Shown one piece after another: positions 1 through 6,476 of a stretch of 17,403 nt of DNA. Under the pieces are notes generated by a model. It searched no databases. It was not told where the DNA came from and saw nothing but the letters and a program-made list of their open reading frames with translations. The stretch lies in contig USIY01000023.1 in NCBI GenBank assembly GCA_900554845.1, positions 1 through 17,403 on the forward strand. The letters are read 5' to 3'. The DNA comes from an uncultured Bacteroidales bacterium. Its GTDB lineage: Bacteria; Bacteroidota; Bacteroidia; Bacteroidales; Muribaculaceae. A program made the position numbers and the translations under genes. How positions within the stretch are numbered: position 1 is the stretch's first letter; the number at the start of each line of letters is the position of its first letter.

Positions 1-946
1 GGGCTGTCAGGTCAAGGTTAAAAACGACTTGGCTATCAAGGTAAGCGAATCAGCGCTCGACGTAAAGGAATGGGAATGCGAGGTTATTTCAAACAAGAAT
101 GTCGCGACATTCATCAAGGAGTTCATAGTGAAGTTGCCTGAAGGCGAACACATGCACTTCATCCCTGGCAGCTACGCACAGATCCGCATACCGAAGTATG
201 AGATGACTTACGACGGCGATATCGACAAGTCGCTGATTGGTGATGAATACCTTCCCGCATGGCAGAAATTCGGCCTGTTCGGACTTAAGGCCAAGAACGA
301 CGAAGAAACTGTCAGGGCGTACTCAATGGCCAACTACCCCGAGGAAGGTGACCGTATCATGCTTACCGTGCGCATCGCCACGCCTCCCTTCAAACCGAAA
401 CCCCAGGTTGGGTTCCAGGATGTGCCTTGCGGCATCGCATCAAGCTACATCTTCTCTCTGAAACCCGGCGACAAGGTGATGATGTCGGGACCTTACGGAG
501 ACTTCCACCCCATTGTTGACTCCAAGGCCGAGATGATATGGGTGGGCGGAGGCGCCGGTATGGCACCGCTTCGCGCACAGATCATGTGGATGACAAAAAC
601 TCTTCACACCACTGACAGAAAGATGAGCTACTTCTACGGCGCACGCGCTCTTAATGAAGTTTTTTATCTACAGGATTTCCTGCAGCTTGAGAAAGAGTTC
701 CCGAACTTTAAGTTCCATCTGGCGCTCGACCGTCCCGATCCCGCGGCTGATGCCGCCGGTGTGGCTTACACAGCAGGTTTTGTACATGACGTCATGTTCA
801 AGACATATCTGAAAGATCACCCTGCGCCCGAGGACATTGAATACTATATGTGCGGTCCGGGCCCGATGAGCAACGCCGTTAACAACATGCTCTATAATCT
901 CGGTGTCGAGCCGAGCTCAATACATTACGATAACTTCGGAGGTTAA
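1..946 (+). CDS. nqrF: Na+-translocating NADH:quinone oxidoreductase subunit F, 3' part (5' end outside window)
   Basis: This is the NADH-oxidising subunit of the Na+-NQR complex of the inner membrane. It passes electrons from NADH through FAD and a 2Fe-2S centre to the quinone-reducing subunits while sodium is pumped out. The frame is open from base 2; the Cys codon at 5-7 (GCQVKVKND context) is probably the last ligand of the ferredoxin-like 2Fe-2S domain, so the N-terminal membrane helix and the other Cys ligands lie upstream. What is here is the ferredoxin-reductase part: a flavin-binding RAYS motif (314-325), a nucleotide-binding GGGAGMAPL (545-571) and CGPGPM (851-868), ending in the family-typical DNFGG. 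The TTG at 29 is an internal codon, not the start. nqrF is normally the last gene of nqrABCDEF, so the rest of the operon should lie to the left. It runs into glyA after 11 bases. Confidence 0.95.
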   Translation, partial: GCQVKVKNDLAIKVSESALDVKEWECEVISNKNVATFIKEFIVKLPEGEHMHFIPGSYAQIRIPKYEMTYDGDIDKSLIGDEYLPAWQKFGLFGLKAKNDEETVRAYSMANYPEEGDRIMLTVRIATPPFKPKPQVGFQDVPCGIASSYIFSLKPGDKVMMSGPYGDFHPIVDSKAEMIWVGGGAGMAPLRAQIMWMTKTLHTTDRKMSYFYGARALNEVFYLQDFLQLEKEFPNFKFHLALDRPDPAADAAGVAYTAGFVHDVMFKTYLKDHPAPEDIEYYMCGPGPMSNAVNNMLYNLGVEPSSIHYDNFGG

Positions 947-957
947 AGCAAATCAAC

Positions 958-2238
958 ATGCAGAGAGACAATCAAGTATTCGACATTATCGACCGCGAGC
1001 ATCTTCGCCAGCGTCGAGGCATCGAACTGATCGCCAGCGAGAATTTCGTAAGCGACGAGGTGATGCGTGCCATGGGTTCATGTCTGACCAACAAGTATGC
1101 CGAGGGATATCCCGGCAAACGTTACTATGGTGGTTGTCAGATTGTGGACGAAGCCGAAAATCTGGCCATTGAACGTGCCAAGAAACTCTTCGACGCAGAA
1201 TGGGTGAATGTGCAGCCGCACAGCGGCGCACAGGCCAACATGGCAGTGTTCATGGCGTGTCTGCAGCCCGGCGACACCTTTATGGGTATGGATCTGTCGC
1301 ACGGTGGCCATCTCAGCCATGGAAGCCCCGTGAATTTCTCGGGACTTGTGTTCCACCCCATCAGCTACACCGTCGATAAGGAGACCGGCCGTGTAAACTA
1401 TGAGGAGATGGAGGAAAAGGCCCGTGCCGAACGCCCTAAGTTGATTATTGCCGGAGCAAGTGCCTACAGCCGTGAATGGGACTATGCTCGCATCCGTAAA
1501 TTGGCCGATGAGATAGGAGCCATTTTCATGGTGGATATGGCTCACCCCGCCGGCCTTATTGCCGCCGGATTGCTTGACAACCCAGTAAAATACGCGCATA
1601 TCGTCACCACCACCACTCACAAGACACTTCGTGGCCCGCGCGGCGGCATGATTCTTATGGGCAAGGACTTTGACAATCCTTGGGGCAAAAAGACTCCGAA
1701 AGGTGAAATCAAGAAAATGTCAGCATTGCTCGACTCCGCCGTGTTCCCCGGTGTCCAGGGAGGCCCGTTGGAACATGTGATAGCCGCTAAGGCGGTGGCA
1801 TTCGGAGAGGCGCTGCAGCCCGAATGGAAAGAATATGCGCTGCAAGTGCAGAAAAATGCCAAAGCTCTCGCGCAGGCTCTCATAAGCAGGGGGTACAAGC
1901 TCATAAGCGACGGCACGGACAACCACTGCATGCTTGTGGATCTTCGCACAAAATTCCCCGATATGAGCGGCAAGAAAGCCGAACGTGTGCTGGTGGAAGC
2001 AGATATAACCGCCAATAAGAATATGGTCCCCTACGACACACGTAGTCCGTTCCTGACTTCCGGACTGCGTTTCGGCACCGCGGCTATAACAACCCGTGGG
2101 GCTAAGGAGGACCTCATGGAAGTTATTGCCGACTTCATCGACCGCGTGCTCTCTGATCCCGATAACGAAGACAATATCGCCAAGGTACGTCAGGAGGTAA
2201 ACGATCTCATGAACGATTATCCCATGTTCGCCTGGTAA
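958..2238 (+). CDS. glyA: Serine hydroxymethyltransferase
   Basis: This cytosolic PLP enzyme converts serine and tetrahydrofolate to glycine and 5,10-methylene-tetrahydrofolate, the main source of one-carbon units. The protein is 426 residues, normal for the bacterial family, and complete. Near the N-terminus is ELIASENFVS; then YAEGYPGKRYYGGC, the PHSGAQAN substrate region, VDMAHPAGL, and the PLP-lysine block THKTLRGPRGG with Lys222. The C-terminal SGLRFGTAAITTRG block is also intact. The ATG at 958 is the first codon that gives the family N-terminus. The GGAGG at 938-942 lies too far upstream (15 bases) to be a convincing ribosome site and encodes the end of NqrF. With only 11 bases after nqrF, glyA is probably read from the nqr transcript, and a hairpin follows it. 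Confidence 0.98.
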   Translation: MQRDNQVFDIIDREHLRQRRGIELIASENFVSDEVMRAMGSCLTNKYAEGYPGKRYYGGCQIVDEAENLAIERAKKLFDAEWVNVQPHSGAQANMAVFMACLQPGDTFMGMDLSHGGHLSHGSPVNFSGLVFHPISYTVDKETGRVNYEEMEEKARAERPKLIIAGASAYSREWDYARIRKLADEIGAIFMVDMAHPAGLIAAGLLDNPVKYAHIVTTTTHKTLRGPRGGMILMGKDFDNPWGKKTPKGEIKKMSALLDSAVFPGVQGGPLEHVIAAKAVAFGEALQPEWKEYALQVQKNAKALAQALISRGYKLISDGTDNHCMLVDLRTKFPDMSGKKAERVLVEADITANKNMVPYDTRSPFLTSGLRFGTAAITTRGAKEDLMEVIADFIDRVLSDPDNEDNIAKVRQEVNDLMNDYPMFAW

Positions 2239-2246
2239 CACACTAA

Positions 2247-2275
2247 TCCGGGAAATGCTTTGCGGCATTCCCGGA
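2247..2275 (+). terminator. Hairpin after glyA, possible terminator
   Basis: The arms TCCGGGAA and TTCCCGGA pair, and the stem continues with TGC/GCA after one bulged A, leaving a short loop of about six bases. It lies nine bases after the glyA stop. No T-run follows, so it is not a textbook intrinsic terminator; it may instead stabilise the 3' end of the nqr-glyA mRNA. The position between two functional units fits termination or processing. Confidence 0.55.
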
Positions 2276-2343
2276 TACCAAATTTATGATAGAGGGATAT
2301 CCTGTCAATTGGATTCCGCATCTGTCCATTAACTCTCATTTAT

Positions 2344-2997
2344 ATGACTACGCCGGTTTTTTACAATTTACCAGACAAATTATTCATCAGTGGAATTGAC
2401 ACTGATGCCGGCAAAAGCTACGTCACGGGGTGGCTGGCCTCTGAGATGATGAAACAGGGCATGTCGGTCATAACCCAAAAATTCGTCCAGACAGGCAACG
2501 CGGATTTCTCCGAGGACATCGATGTGCATCGTCGTATTATGGGGATAGGCATGCAGGAAGTGGATCTGGCGCATATCACCGCTCCCGTAATCTATTCATA
2601 TCCGGCGTCTCCGGAACTTGCAGCCCGTATAGACGGACGCGCTCTTGATCTGAATATAATCACAGAGGCTACAGATAAACTTCGCGGGTTGTACGACCAT
2701 GTGCTTATCGAAGGAGCCGGAGGACTTATGGTGCCCTTAAAAGGTGAATATCTCACAATAGATTATATCCATGAACGGCATTTGCCTCTTGTTTTGGTGA
2801 CGAATTCAAAACTTGGATCCATCAACCACACCCTTCTCGCTCTCAATGCCGTCAAATCGTACCATATCGACCTTTACGCCGTTGTTTACAACCATCATTT
2901 CGATATGGACAAGCTTATCGCCGAAGATACGCGAATTTATGTTCAGAAGTGGCTGGAGCATCATTTCCCCAAGACAATTTTACTTGATATGGAGTGA
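2344..2997 (+). CDS. bioD: ATP-dependent dethiobiotin synthetase
   Basis: BioD closes the ureido ring: it carboxylates 7,8-diaminopelargonate (DAPA) with CO2 and ATP to give dethiobiotin, the substrate of BioB. The 217-residue protein has a P-loop SGIDTDAGKS (Lys24, Ser25 in place of the usual Thr), the second-lysine region QKFVQTG, the EGAGGLMVPL block with Glu123, and NSKLGSINHTLLAL, which matches the KLGxINH block of the family. The C-terminus is a little shorter than in E. coli BioD. It stands apart from the other bio genes of this window (8958-12733). The 105 bases before it hold the glyA hairpin and AT-rich sequence in which I could not find a convincing promoter or BirA-type operator. 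The exonuclease gene follows closely, so the two may share a transcript. Confidence 0.94.
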   Translation: MTTPVFYNLPDKLFISGIDTDAGKSYVTGWLASEMMKQGMSVITQKFVQTGNADFSEDIDVHRRIMGIGMQEVDLAHITAPVIYSYPASPELAARIDGRALDLNIITEATDKLRGLYDHVLIEGAGGLMVPLKGEYLTIDYIHERHLPLVLVTNSKLGSINHTLLALNAVKSYHIDLYAVVYNHHFDMDKLIAEDTRIYVQKWLEHHFPKTILLDME

Positions 2998-3023
2998 ACA
3001 TACATATGAAGTGAATATATATT

Positions 3024-3752
3024 ATGATGGGGAACTATGAACAAGCGAATTTAATTGTAATGAAAAATTCTAAGGAAACGACAGAACCGATAGAACGCCG
3101 TAAAGTCAGTATTACCAAACAGGAACTCGCTGAACTTCCTGTTGCAAAATTCCCGGGCAAAGTTATAATGGTGGACCGCGAAGACCAGATTCAGGACGTT
3201 GCCCAAGCCCTGAACGCTGAAGACATCATCGGATTCGATACTGAGACCAAGCCCAGTTTTCGTCGCGGTCAATCAAACCATGTTGCGTTGCTCCAGCTCT
3301 CCACTCATACTGTGTGCTATCTTATCCGTCTTAACCGCATAGGACTCCCCGATCAGATCAAAGAGATTCTGGAAAATCCCAATATCCTGAAAATCGGTGT
3401 GTCCATACATGATGATTTTCACAATCTCCACAAACTTTTCAATCTTCAGCCCAAGGGTTTCGTGGAATTGCAAAGCTATGTGAAGGATTTTGAGATTCTT
3501 GACAACAGCCTCAGCCGTATTTACGGAATAATTTTCGGCAAAAGAATCAGCAAAGGTCAGCGTCTCACCAACTGGGAAGCAAATGAACTGACCGTCCATC
3601 AACAGGAATACGCTTCACTCGATGCATACGCCTGCATAGAGATATACGAACAACTCAACAATGTCGGATTCGAACCCTCGGCTTCTCCATATTATCGTAT
3701 CATTGAGGAAGTTCACCCTGCTACTCCTAAGGAATCCGACTTACAGAAATAA
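3024..3752 (+). CDS. DEDDy-type 3'-5' exonuclease (RNase D-like)
   Basis: This is a single-domain 3'-5' exonuclease of the DnaQ-like/RNase D superfamily, expected to act in the cytosol on RNA or DNA ends with two metal ions. From the first ATG it has 242 residues. Exo I is FDTETKPSF (Asp72, Glu74), Exo II lies at HDDFHNL (Asp130 or Asp131), and Exo III is YASLD (Tyr196, Asp200), which makes it the DEDDy class. There is no HRDC domain, so it is shorter than true RNase D. A second ATG at 3060 (MKNSKETTE) would remove 12 residues and is equally plausible, as homology should begin near the ELAELPVAKFPG stretch. Neither start has a clear ribosome site. The physiological substrate cannot be read from the sequence. 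It lies between bioD and a small membrane protein on the same strand. Confidence 0.88.
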   Translation: MMGNYEQANLIVMKNSKETTEPIERRKVSITKQELAELPVAKFPGKVIMVDREDQIQDVAQALNAEDIIGFDTETKPSFRRGQSNHVALLQLSTHTVCYLIRLNRIGLPDQIKEILENPNILKIGVSIHDDFHNLHKLFNLQPKGFVELQSYVKDFEILDNSLSRIYGIIFGKRISKGQRLTNWEANELTVHQQEYASLDAYACIEIYEQLNNVGFEPSASPYYRIIEEVHPATPKESDLQK

Positions 3753-3763
3753 TTCAGATTCTT

Positions 3764-3979
3764 ATGCCAAGATTAGACAAACCTTTCTGGAAACGCATAC
3801 CGCGCTCAACCTGGTTACCGACACTGCTGCTTATATATTTGACCGGCATGACATGTTGGTTTGCCCCTTCATTGATAAAGGGCGGTGAGACTGTCCGTCT
3901 AATAGTGGTTGTACTGGCGGAACTTGTCATTATAGCACTTCTATACTTTTTCCTTAAGAAAAAAGAGAAACAGAACTGA
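3764..3979 (+). CDS. Small two-helix membrane protein, function unknown
   Basis: I do not recognise a named family. The 71-residue product begins with a basic, aromatic stretch (RLDKPFWKRIPRS), followed by two likely membrane helices: about residues 18-37 (LPTLLLIYLTGMTCWFAPSL) and about 45-64 (RLIVVVLAELVIIALLYFFL), joined by a short loop, and a lysine-rich tail KKKEKQN. The positive charges at both ends suggest both termini face the cytoplasm. It starts 11 bases after the exonuclease stop on the same strand, so co-transcription is likely. It converges on the LpxH-type gene, with 19 bases between the two stops and no obvious terminator. The hydrophobic pattern and position argue that it is real, but only conservation in relatives would prove it. 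Confidence 0.7.
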   Translation: MPRLDKPFWKRIPRSTWLPTLLLIYLTGMTCWFAPSLIKGGETVRLIVVVLAELVIIALLYFFLKKKEKQN

Positions 3980-3998
3980 TTCCTCACTAAATTCCCTT

Positions 3999-4736
3999 TC
4001 ATTCGTTCCAACGACGAATGACGAATTCTTTGCCGTCCCAAATACCATAACTGAAATTGGATATCCAGTCCCCCAATATTATCATTCTGGAAGAATCATT
4101 CAGTTTCAGATCTTCCACTACATGAAGATGGCCGTACACGAAATAATTTATTTCCGGATGCTCCCGAAGATAATCCACACTGAAATGGCGGAGCAAGTCC
4201 ACCATTGTGGTAGGATTATATCCCGATCCGCCTGTTTTACGGCTATGCCTTGACCAACTGTAGGCAAAAGGAATGGTCCAGCGAGGATGAATGCCGGAAT
4301 AAAGTTTTTGAGCGAATTTGTTTCTGAAAAGATTACGCATTAATTTAAACGACGGTTTAAGTTTGCCTACACCGTCACCATGCGTCATATAAAACGTTTT
4401 TCCGTCGATGTGCTCAGTAAGAGCACCGTCCACCACTTCCACCCCGAGCTCTGAAGGCAAATAATCAAAAATCCAAATATCATGGTTACCGATAAACCAT
4501 ACGACCCGGACGCCTCTGTCGGTCAGTTCCGCCAACTTGCCAAAAAAACGTACGAACCCACGCGGCACCACCGTGCGGTATTCGTACCAATAATCAAGAA
4601 TGTCGCCCAATAAATAAACTACATCCGCTTTGTCCTTAATGGAGTCAAGAAAATTTACAACGCGCTTTTCCGACTTACGGGAATCCGGGAAATATGGTGC
4701 TCCCAGATGCAGGTCACTAAGGAAATACGCCCTCAT
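3999..4736 (-). CDS. lpxH: UDP-2,3-diacylglucosamine diphosphatase, LpxH-type metallophosphatase
   Basis: This calcineurin-like phosphoesterase is expected to hydrolyse UDP-2,3-diacylglucosamine to lipid X and UMP at the cytoplasmic face of the inner membrane, a step of lipid A synthesis. The 245 residues carry the full metal-binding set in order: SDLHLG (Asp8, His10), GDILDYWYEY (Asp45), GNHDIW (Asn84, His85), THGDG (His119) and YGHLH (His203, His205). The DYWYEY and HxH context fits LpxH more than generic phosphodiesterases; LpxG-like or other UDP-sugar pyrophosphatase specificity cannot be excluded. The start ATG lies one base after the stop of the MIP18-type gene upstream (TAA-G-ATG), so the two are almost certainly translated from one mRNA. 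It is the last gene of a four-gene minus-strand run that begins with two outer-membrane proteins, in keeping with an envelope role. Confidence 0.87.
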   Translation of the reverse strand: MRAYFLSDLHLGAPYFPDSRKSEKRVVNFLDSIKDKADVVYLLGDILDYWYEYRTVVPRGFVRFFGKLAELTDRGVRVVWFIGNHDIWIFDYLPSELGVEVVDGALTEHIDGKTFYMTHGDGVGKLKPSFKLMRNLFRNKFAQKLYSGIHPRWTIPFAYSWSRHSRKTGGSGYNPTTMVDLLRHFSVDYLREHPEINYFVYGHLHVVEDLKLNDSSRMIILGDWISNFSYGIWDGKEFVIRRWNE

Positions 4737-4737
4737 C

Positions 4738-5082
4738 TTAAAGGAACCCTAACTCCAACTTGGCCTCCTCCGACATCATGTCCTGGTTCCACACAGGCTC
4801 GAAAACAAGCCGTAGATCCACTTTTTCGGGGCCTTCGATGCTTACAAGCTTCTGCCTGACATCTTCCAATAGAAAATCTGCAGCAGGACATGACGGCGCA
4901 GTCAACGTCATATCTACATGAAGTGTCTTGCCATTAACATCATATTCAACCCGGTAAATCAATCCGAGATCATATATGTTAACAGGTATTTCCGGATCAT
5001 AGACAGTCTTGAGATATTCCACCGCCTTGCTTTCGATGCGCAGCGCCTCGTCGGCTTCTTTCTGTGTCATTTCTTCCGCCAT
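4738..5082 (-). CDS. MIP18 family (DUF59) iron-sulfur cluster assembly protein, SufT-like
   Basis: This small cytosolic protein belongs to the MIP18/SufT/PaaD family, which helps to build or transfer Fe-S clusters. It has 114 residues. A charged N-terminal helix (about 1-25) leads into the family core YLKTVYDPEIPVNIYDLGLI (about 23-42, with DPE at 29-31 and DLG at 38-40), then MTLTAPSCP (58-66) with Cys65, the conserved cysteine thought to bind a cluster or metal, and a C-terminal LVFEPVWNQDMMS, which matches the usual PxW ending of the family. No Suf genes are visible nearby. It lies 13 bases after the second outer-membrane protein and one base before lpxH, inside one minus-strand transcription unit. 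Exact partner proteins are unknown. Confidence 0.88.
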   Translation of the reverse strand: MAEEMTQKEADEALRIESKAVEYLKTVYDPEIPVNIYDLGLIYRVEYDVNGKTLHVDMTLTAPSCPAADFLLEDVRQKLVSIEGPEKVDLRLVFEPVWNQDMMSEEAKLELGFL

Positions 5083-5095
5083 GGCATTTCAAAAA

Positions 5096-5704
5096 TTAGA
5101 ACAGTACGGCAAAGTTCACGAACCAGTTGCTGGCGTGAGCGCTGAAGTTGTCGAGCTGCACCGTACGGAAATCATACGACAATCCCCACATATATCCCGC
5201 CGTCACCTGATAACGCTTGAATATTTCCACTCCAAGTCCTGTCTGAAGTCCAACGGACGCTCCGGGACATTCGATAGCCTCGTTCTTACTGTGGGATAGG
5301 TTGAAATTAAATGTCGGTCCCACAAAAACAATGGGGGCGAGATAATTCTCGAAGCCATTCATTCGGGTCCACTTGAAACGCAAGTTTACCGGAAGTGAAA
5401 GGGTATGGAAGTACAAATTCTGTGTGCCGAGACCGTCCGATGCCCACACCACTTGGTCATCCCAATGTACTTTTGCACCGCGCATATCGTACCTGAGCGC
5501 CATATCGATACCGAAACCGATACCGGGAATCATAAGTTCTCCCATGACTCCGGCATTGAATCCTGCAAGTTGGTCGGAACGCACAAGTTTCTGTTTCCAA
5601 TAGAACTGAGATACATTCAAACCGACGGTCGGACCCCAGCGGAAAGCCGCCGAGACTCCGAACGTTACGGTGCAAAGCAATAATATTGCTAAGATTTTTT
5701 TCAT
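5096..5704 (-). CDS. Outer-membrane beta-barrel protein, PorT/OMP_b-brl family (second copy)
   Basis: This is predicted to be a small secreted beta-barrel of the outer membrane. The 202 residues begin with a classic signal peptide (MKKILAILLLCTVTFGVSA, cleavage probably after residue 19). The mature part has alternating hydrophobic/polar strands, for example RWGPTVGLNVSQFYW, LPVNLRFKWT, IVFVGPTFNFNLS, VGLQTGLGVEIF and YQVTAGYMWGLSYDF, and ends in WFVNFAVLF; a terminal Phe is the usual signal for insertion by BamA. The opening GPxxGLNV is shared with the gene just upstream, and the two barrels align along most of their length, so they are tandem paralogues. The gap between them is 20 bases. 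PorT relatives take part in secretion in some Bacteroidetes, but this family is broad and no specific function can be assigned. Confidence 0.82.
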   Translation of the reverse strand: MKKILAILLLCTVTFGVSAAFRWGPTVGLNVSQFYWKQKLVRSDQLAGFNAGVMGELMIPGIGFGIDMALRYDMRGAKVHWDDQVVWASDGLGTQNLYFHTLSLPVNLRFKWTRMNGFENYLAPIVFVGPTFNFNLSHSKNEAIECPGASVGLQTGLGVEIFKRYQVTAGYMWGLSYDFRTVQLDNFSAHASNWFVNFAVLF

Positions 5705-5724
5705 TATCCTTTGTATCCTTAGGA

Positions 5725-6360
5725 TTAGAACAGATAAGCCGCTGAAATTGTCCAGTAGTTGTTCTTGGCTTTGATATTATCGGTGTTGATTTCAACTCCC
5801 GCAATTTTCTTACCGTCGATGATATTGTTCATACCGAAGCCATAACCGGCGCTGATCTGCAGATGATTGATGAATTCCAGACCGATACCGAGGTTCCAGG
5901 CCCATTGGGAAGTCTTGGTGTCGAACAATGCGTCGTCCCCGTTCTTGTCCAATCTGAAAGCCACGCTGGGGCCGGTGAAAACATACGGACGCAATATATT
6001 GGCTATGGCCGGAATGCCTATTTTGTACTTGATGTTCAAAGGAATTTCAAGAAAATGCTTGCCGGCTTTGGTACTTCCCTCAGCTGACAACCCTTGGACC
6101 TCGGCCTTAACCTTGGAATCCATATAGCTGTACATCAGCGACAGATCGAAACCAAGATTTATGATGGGAACAGTGTATTCTGCCTGAACACCCCCTGTGA
6201 AGCCGCAACGGTTTTCACCGTCAAGGACTTTGCTGTCAAAGCTCATTTTGTTGACATTAAGTCCGATACGAGGACCGAATTTAAACTCTGCCTTGGATTG
6301 TGCCGCGTAGCCGATGCCCATGACGGCAACCAACAGAATAACAAGTGTCTTTTTCATCAT
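5725..6360 (-). CDS. Outer-membrane beta-barrel protein, PorT/OMP_b-brl family (first copy)
   Basis: The 211-residue product has a signal peptide (about residues 1-24, hydrophobic core LVILLVAVMGIGYAA, likely cleaved after SKA) followed by a small beta-barrel. Strand-like stretches include FKFGPRIGLNVNKMSF, INLGFDLSLMYSYM, FLEIPLNIKYKIGI, PYVFTGPSVAFRLD, WAWNLGIGLEFI and LQISAGYGFGMN; the protein ends NYWTISAAYLF, with a C-terminal Phe suited to BamA-mediated insertion. Two ATG codons in a row open the frame, so the true start could be at 6360 or 6357. It is the promoter-proximal gene of the minus-strand run that continues with its paralogue, the MIP18-type gene and lpxH, and is presumably driven by the minus-strand -7 box at 6444-6451, giving a leader of roughly 75 bases. 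Function beyond an outer-membrane barrel is unknown. Confidence 0.82.
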   Translation of the reverse strand: MMKKTLVILLVAVMGIGYAAQSKAEFKFGPRIGLNVNKMSFDSKVLDGENRCGFTGGVQAEYTVPIINLGFDLSLMYSYMDSKVKAEVQGLSAEGSTKAGKHFLEIPLNIKYKIGIPAIANILRPYVFTGPSVAFRLDKNGDDALFDTKTSQWAWNLGIGLEFINHLQISAGYGFGMNNIIDGKKIAGVEINTDNIKAKNNYWTISAAYLF

Positions 6361-6443
6361 TTTTCTTTTATGGAGCCGTTTGTCTTTCAGTCATGTATAG
6401 CCTGACACACAAGACGCTCCTGTTAATATTCCGTTTTACTCTG

Positions 6444-6451
6444 CAAAGTTA
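6444..6451 (-). promoter_or_regulatory. Candidate -7 box for the outer-membrane/lpxH gene run
   Basis: On the minus strand these bases read TAACTTTG, a perfect match to the Bacteroides-type -7 consensus TAnnTTTG, followed by CAG. Transcription would begin near 6437 and reach the ATG at 6360 after about 75 bases. The -33 element is weak (only a TG at about the right spacing). The region it would occupy overlaps the opposite -7 box at 6465-6472. Confidence 0.55.
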
Positions 6452-6464
6452 ACAAAATTTTTCG

Positions 6465-6472
6465 TATTTTTG
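6465..6472 (+). promoter_or_regulatory. Candidate -7 box for priA, directly before its start codon
   Basis: These bases read TATTTTTG, a match to the Bacteroides-type TAnnTTTG, followed by CAGT and then the priA ATG at 6477. Because the box ends only four bases before the start codon, RNA synthesis should begin at or next to the A of the ATG, so the priA mRNA may be leaderless. The -33 region (about 6438-6445) is poor and overlaps the opposite -7 box. Confidence 0.55.
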
Positions 6473-6476
6473 CAGT

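Larger units (their letters stand above)
6361..6476. promoter_or_regulatory. Divergent intergenic region between priA and the outer-membrane genes
   Basis: This AT-rich gap is the only space between divergent genes in the window. It holds two facing TAnnTTTG boxes and a dyad with arms CTGCAAA (6441-6447) and TTTGCAG (6469-6475), 21 bases apart. The stretch 6361-6440 would be the leader of the minus-strand transcript; I saw no strong hairpin or riboswitch in it. Confidence 0.6.

Noticed and set aside
29..31. TTG as the start of nqrF.
   Set aside because: The frame is open to the window edge and the upstream residues (GCQVKVKND) match the ferredoxin domain of NqrF.
938..942. GGAGG before glyA as a Shine-Dalgarno site.
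   Set aside because: It is 15 bases from the ATG and encodes the last glycines of NqrF; Bacteroidales rarely rely on such sites.
1078..1620. Long open frame on the minus strand inside glyA.
   Set aside because: It lies wholly within a strongly conserved gene, has no recognisable domain, and is a by-product of codon usage.
2276..2343. Promoter for bioD.
   Set aside because: The stretch is fairly AT-rich but I found no TAnnTTTG box or palindromic operator in it.
2344..2430. BioD P-loop reads DAGKS instead of the common xVGKT, and KFVQTG replaces KPVxxG.
   Set aside because: The changes are conservative and, as far as I recall, resemble other Bacteroidales BioD proteins; the rest of the protein is intact, so this is lineage variation and not a loss of function.
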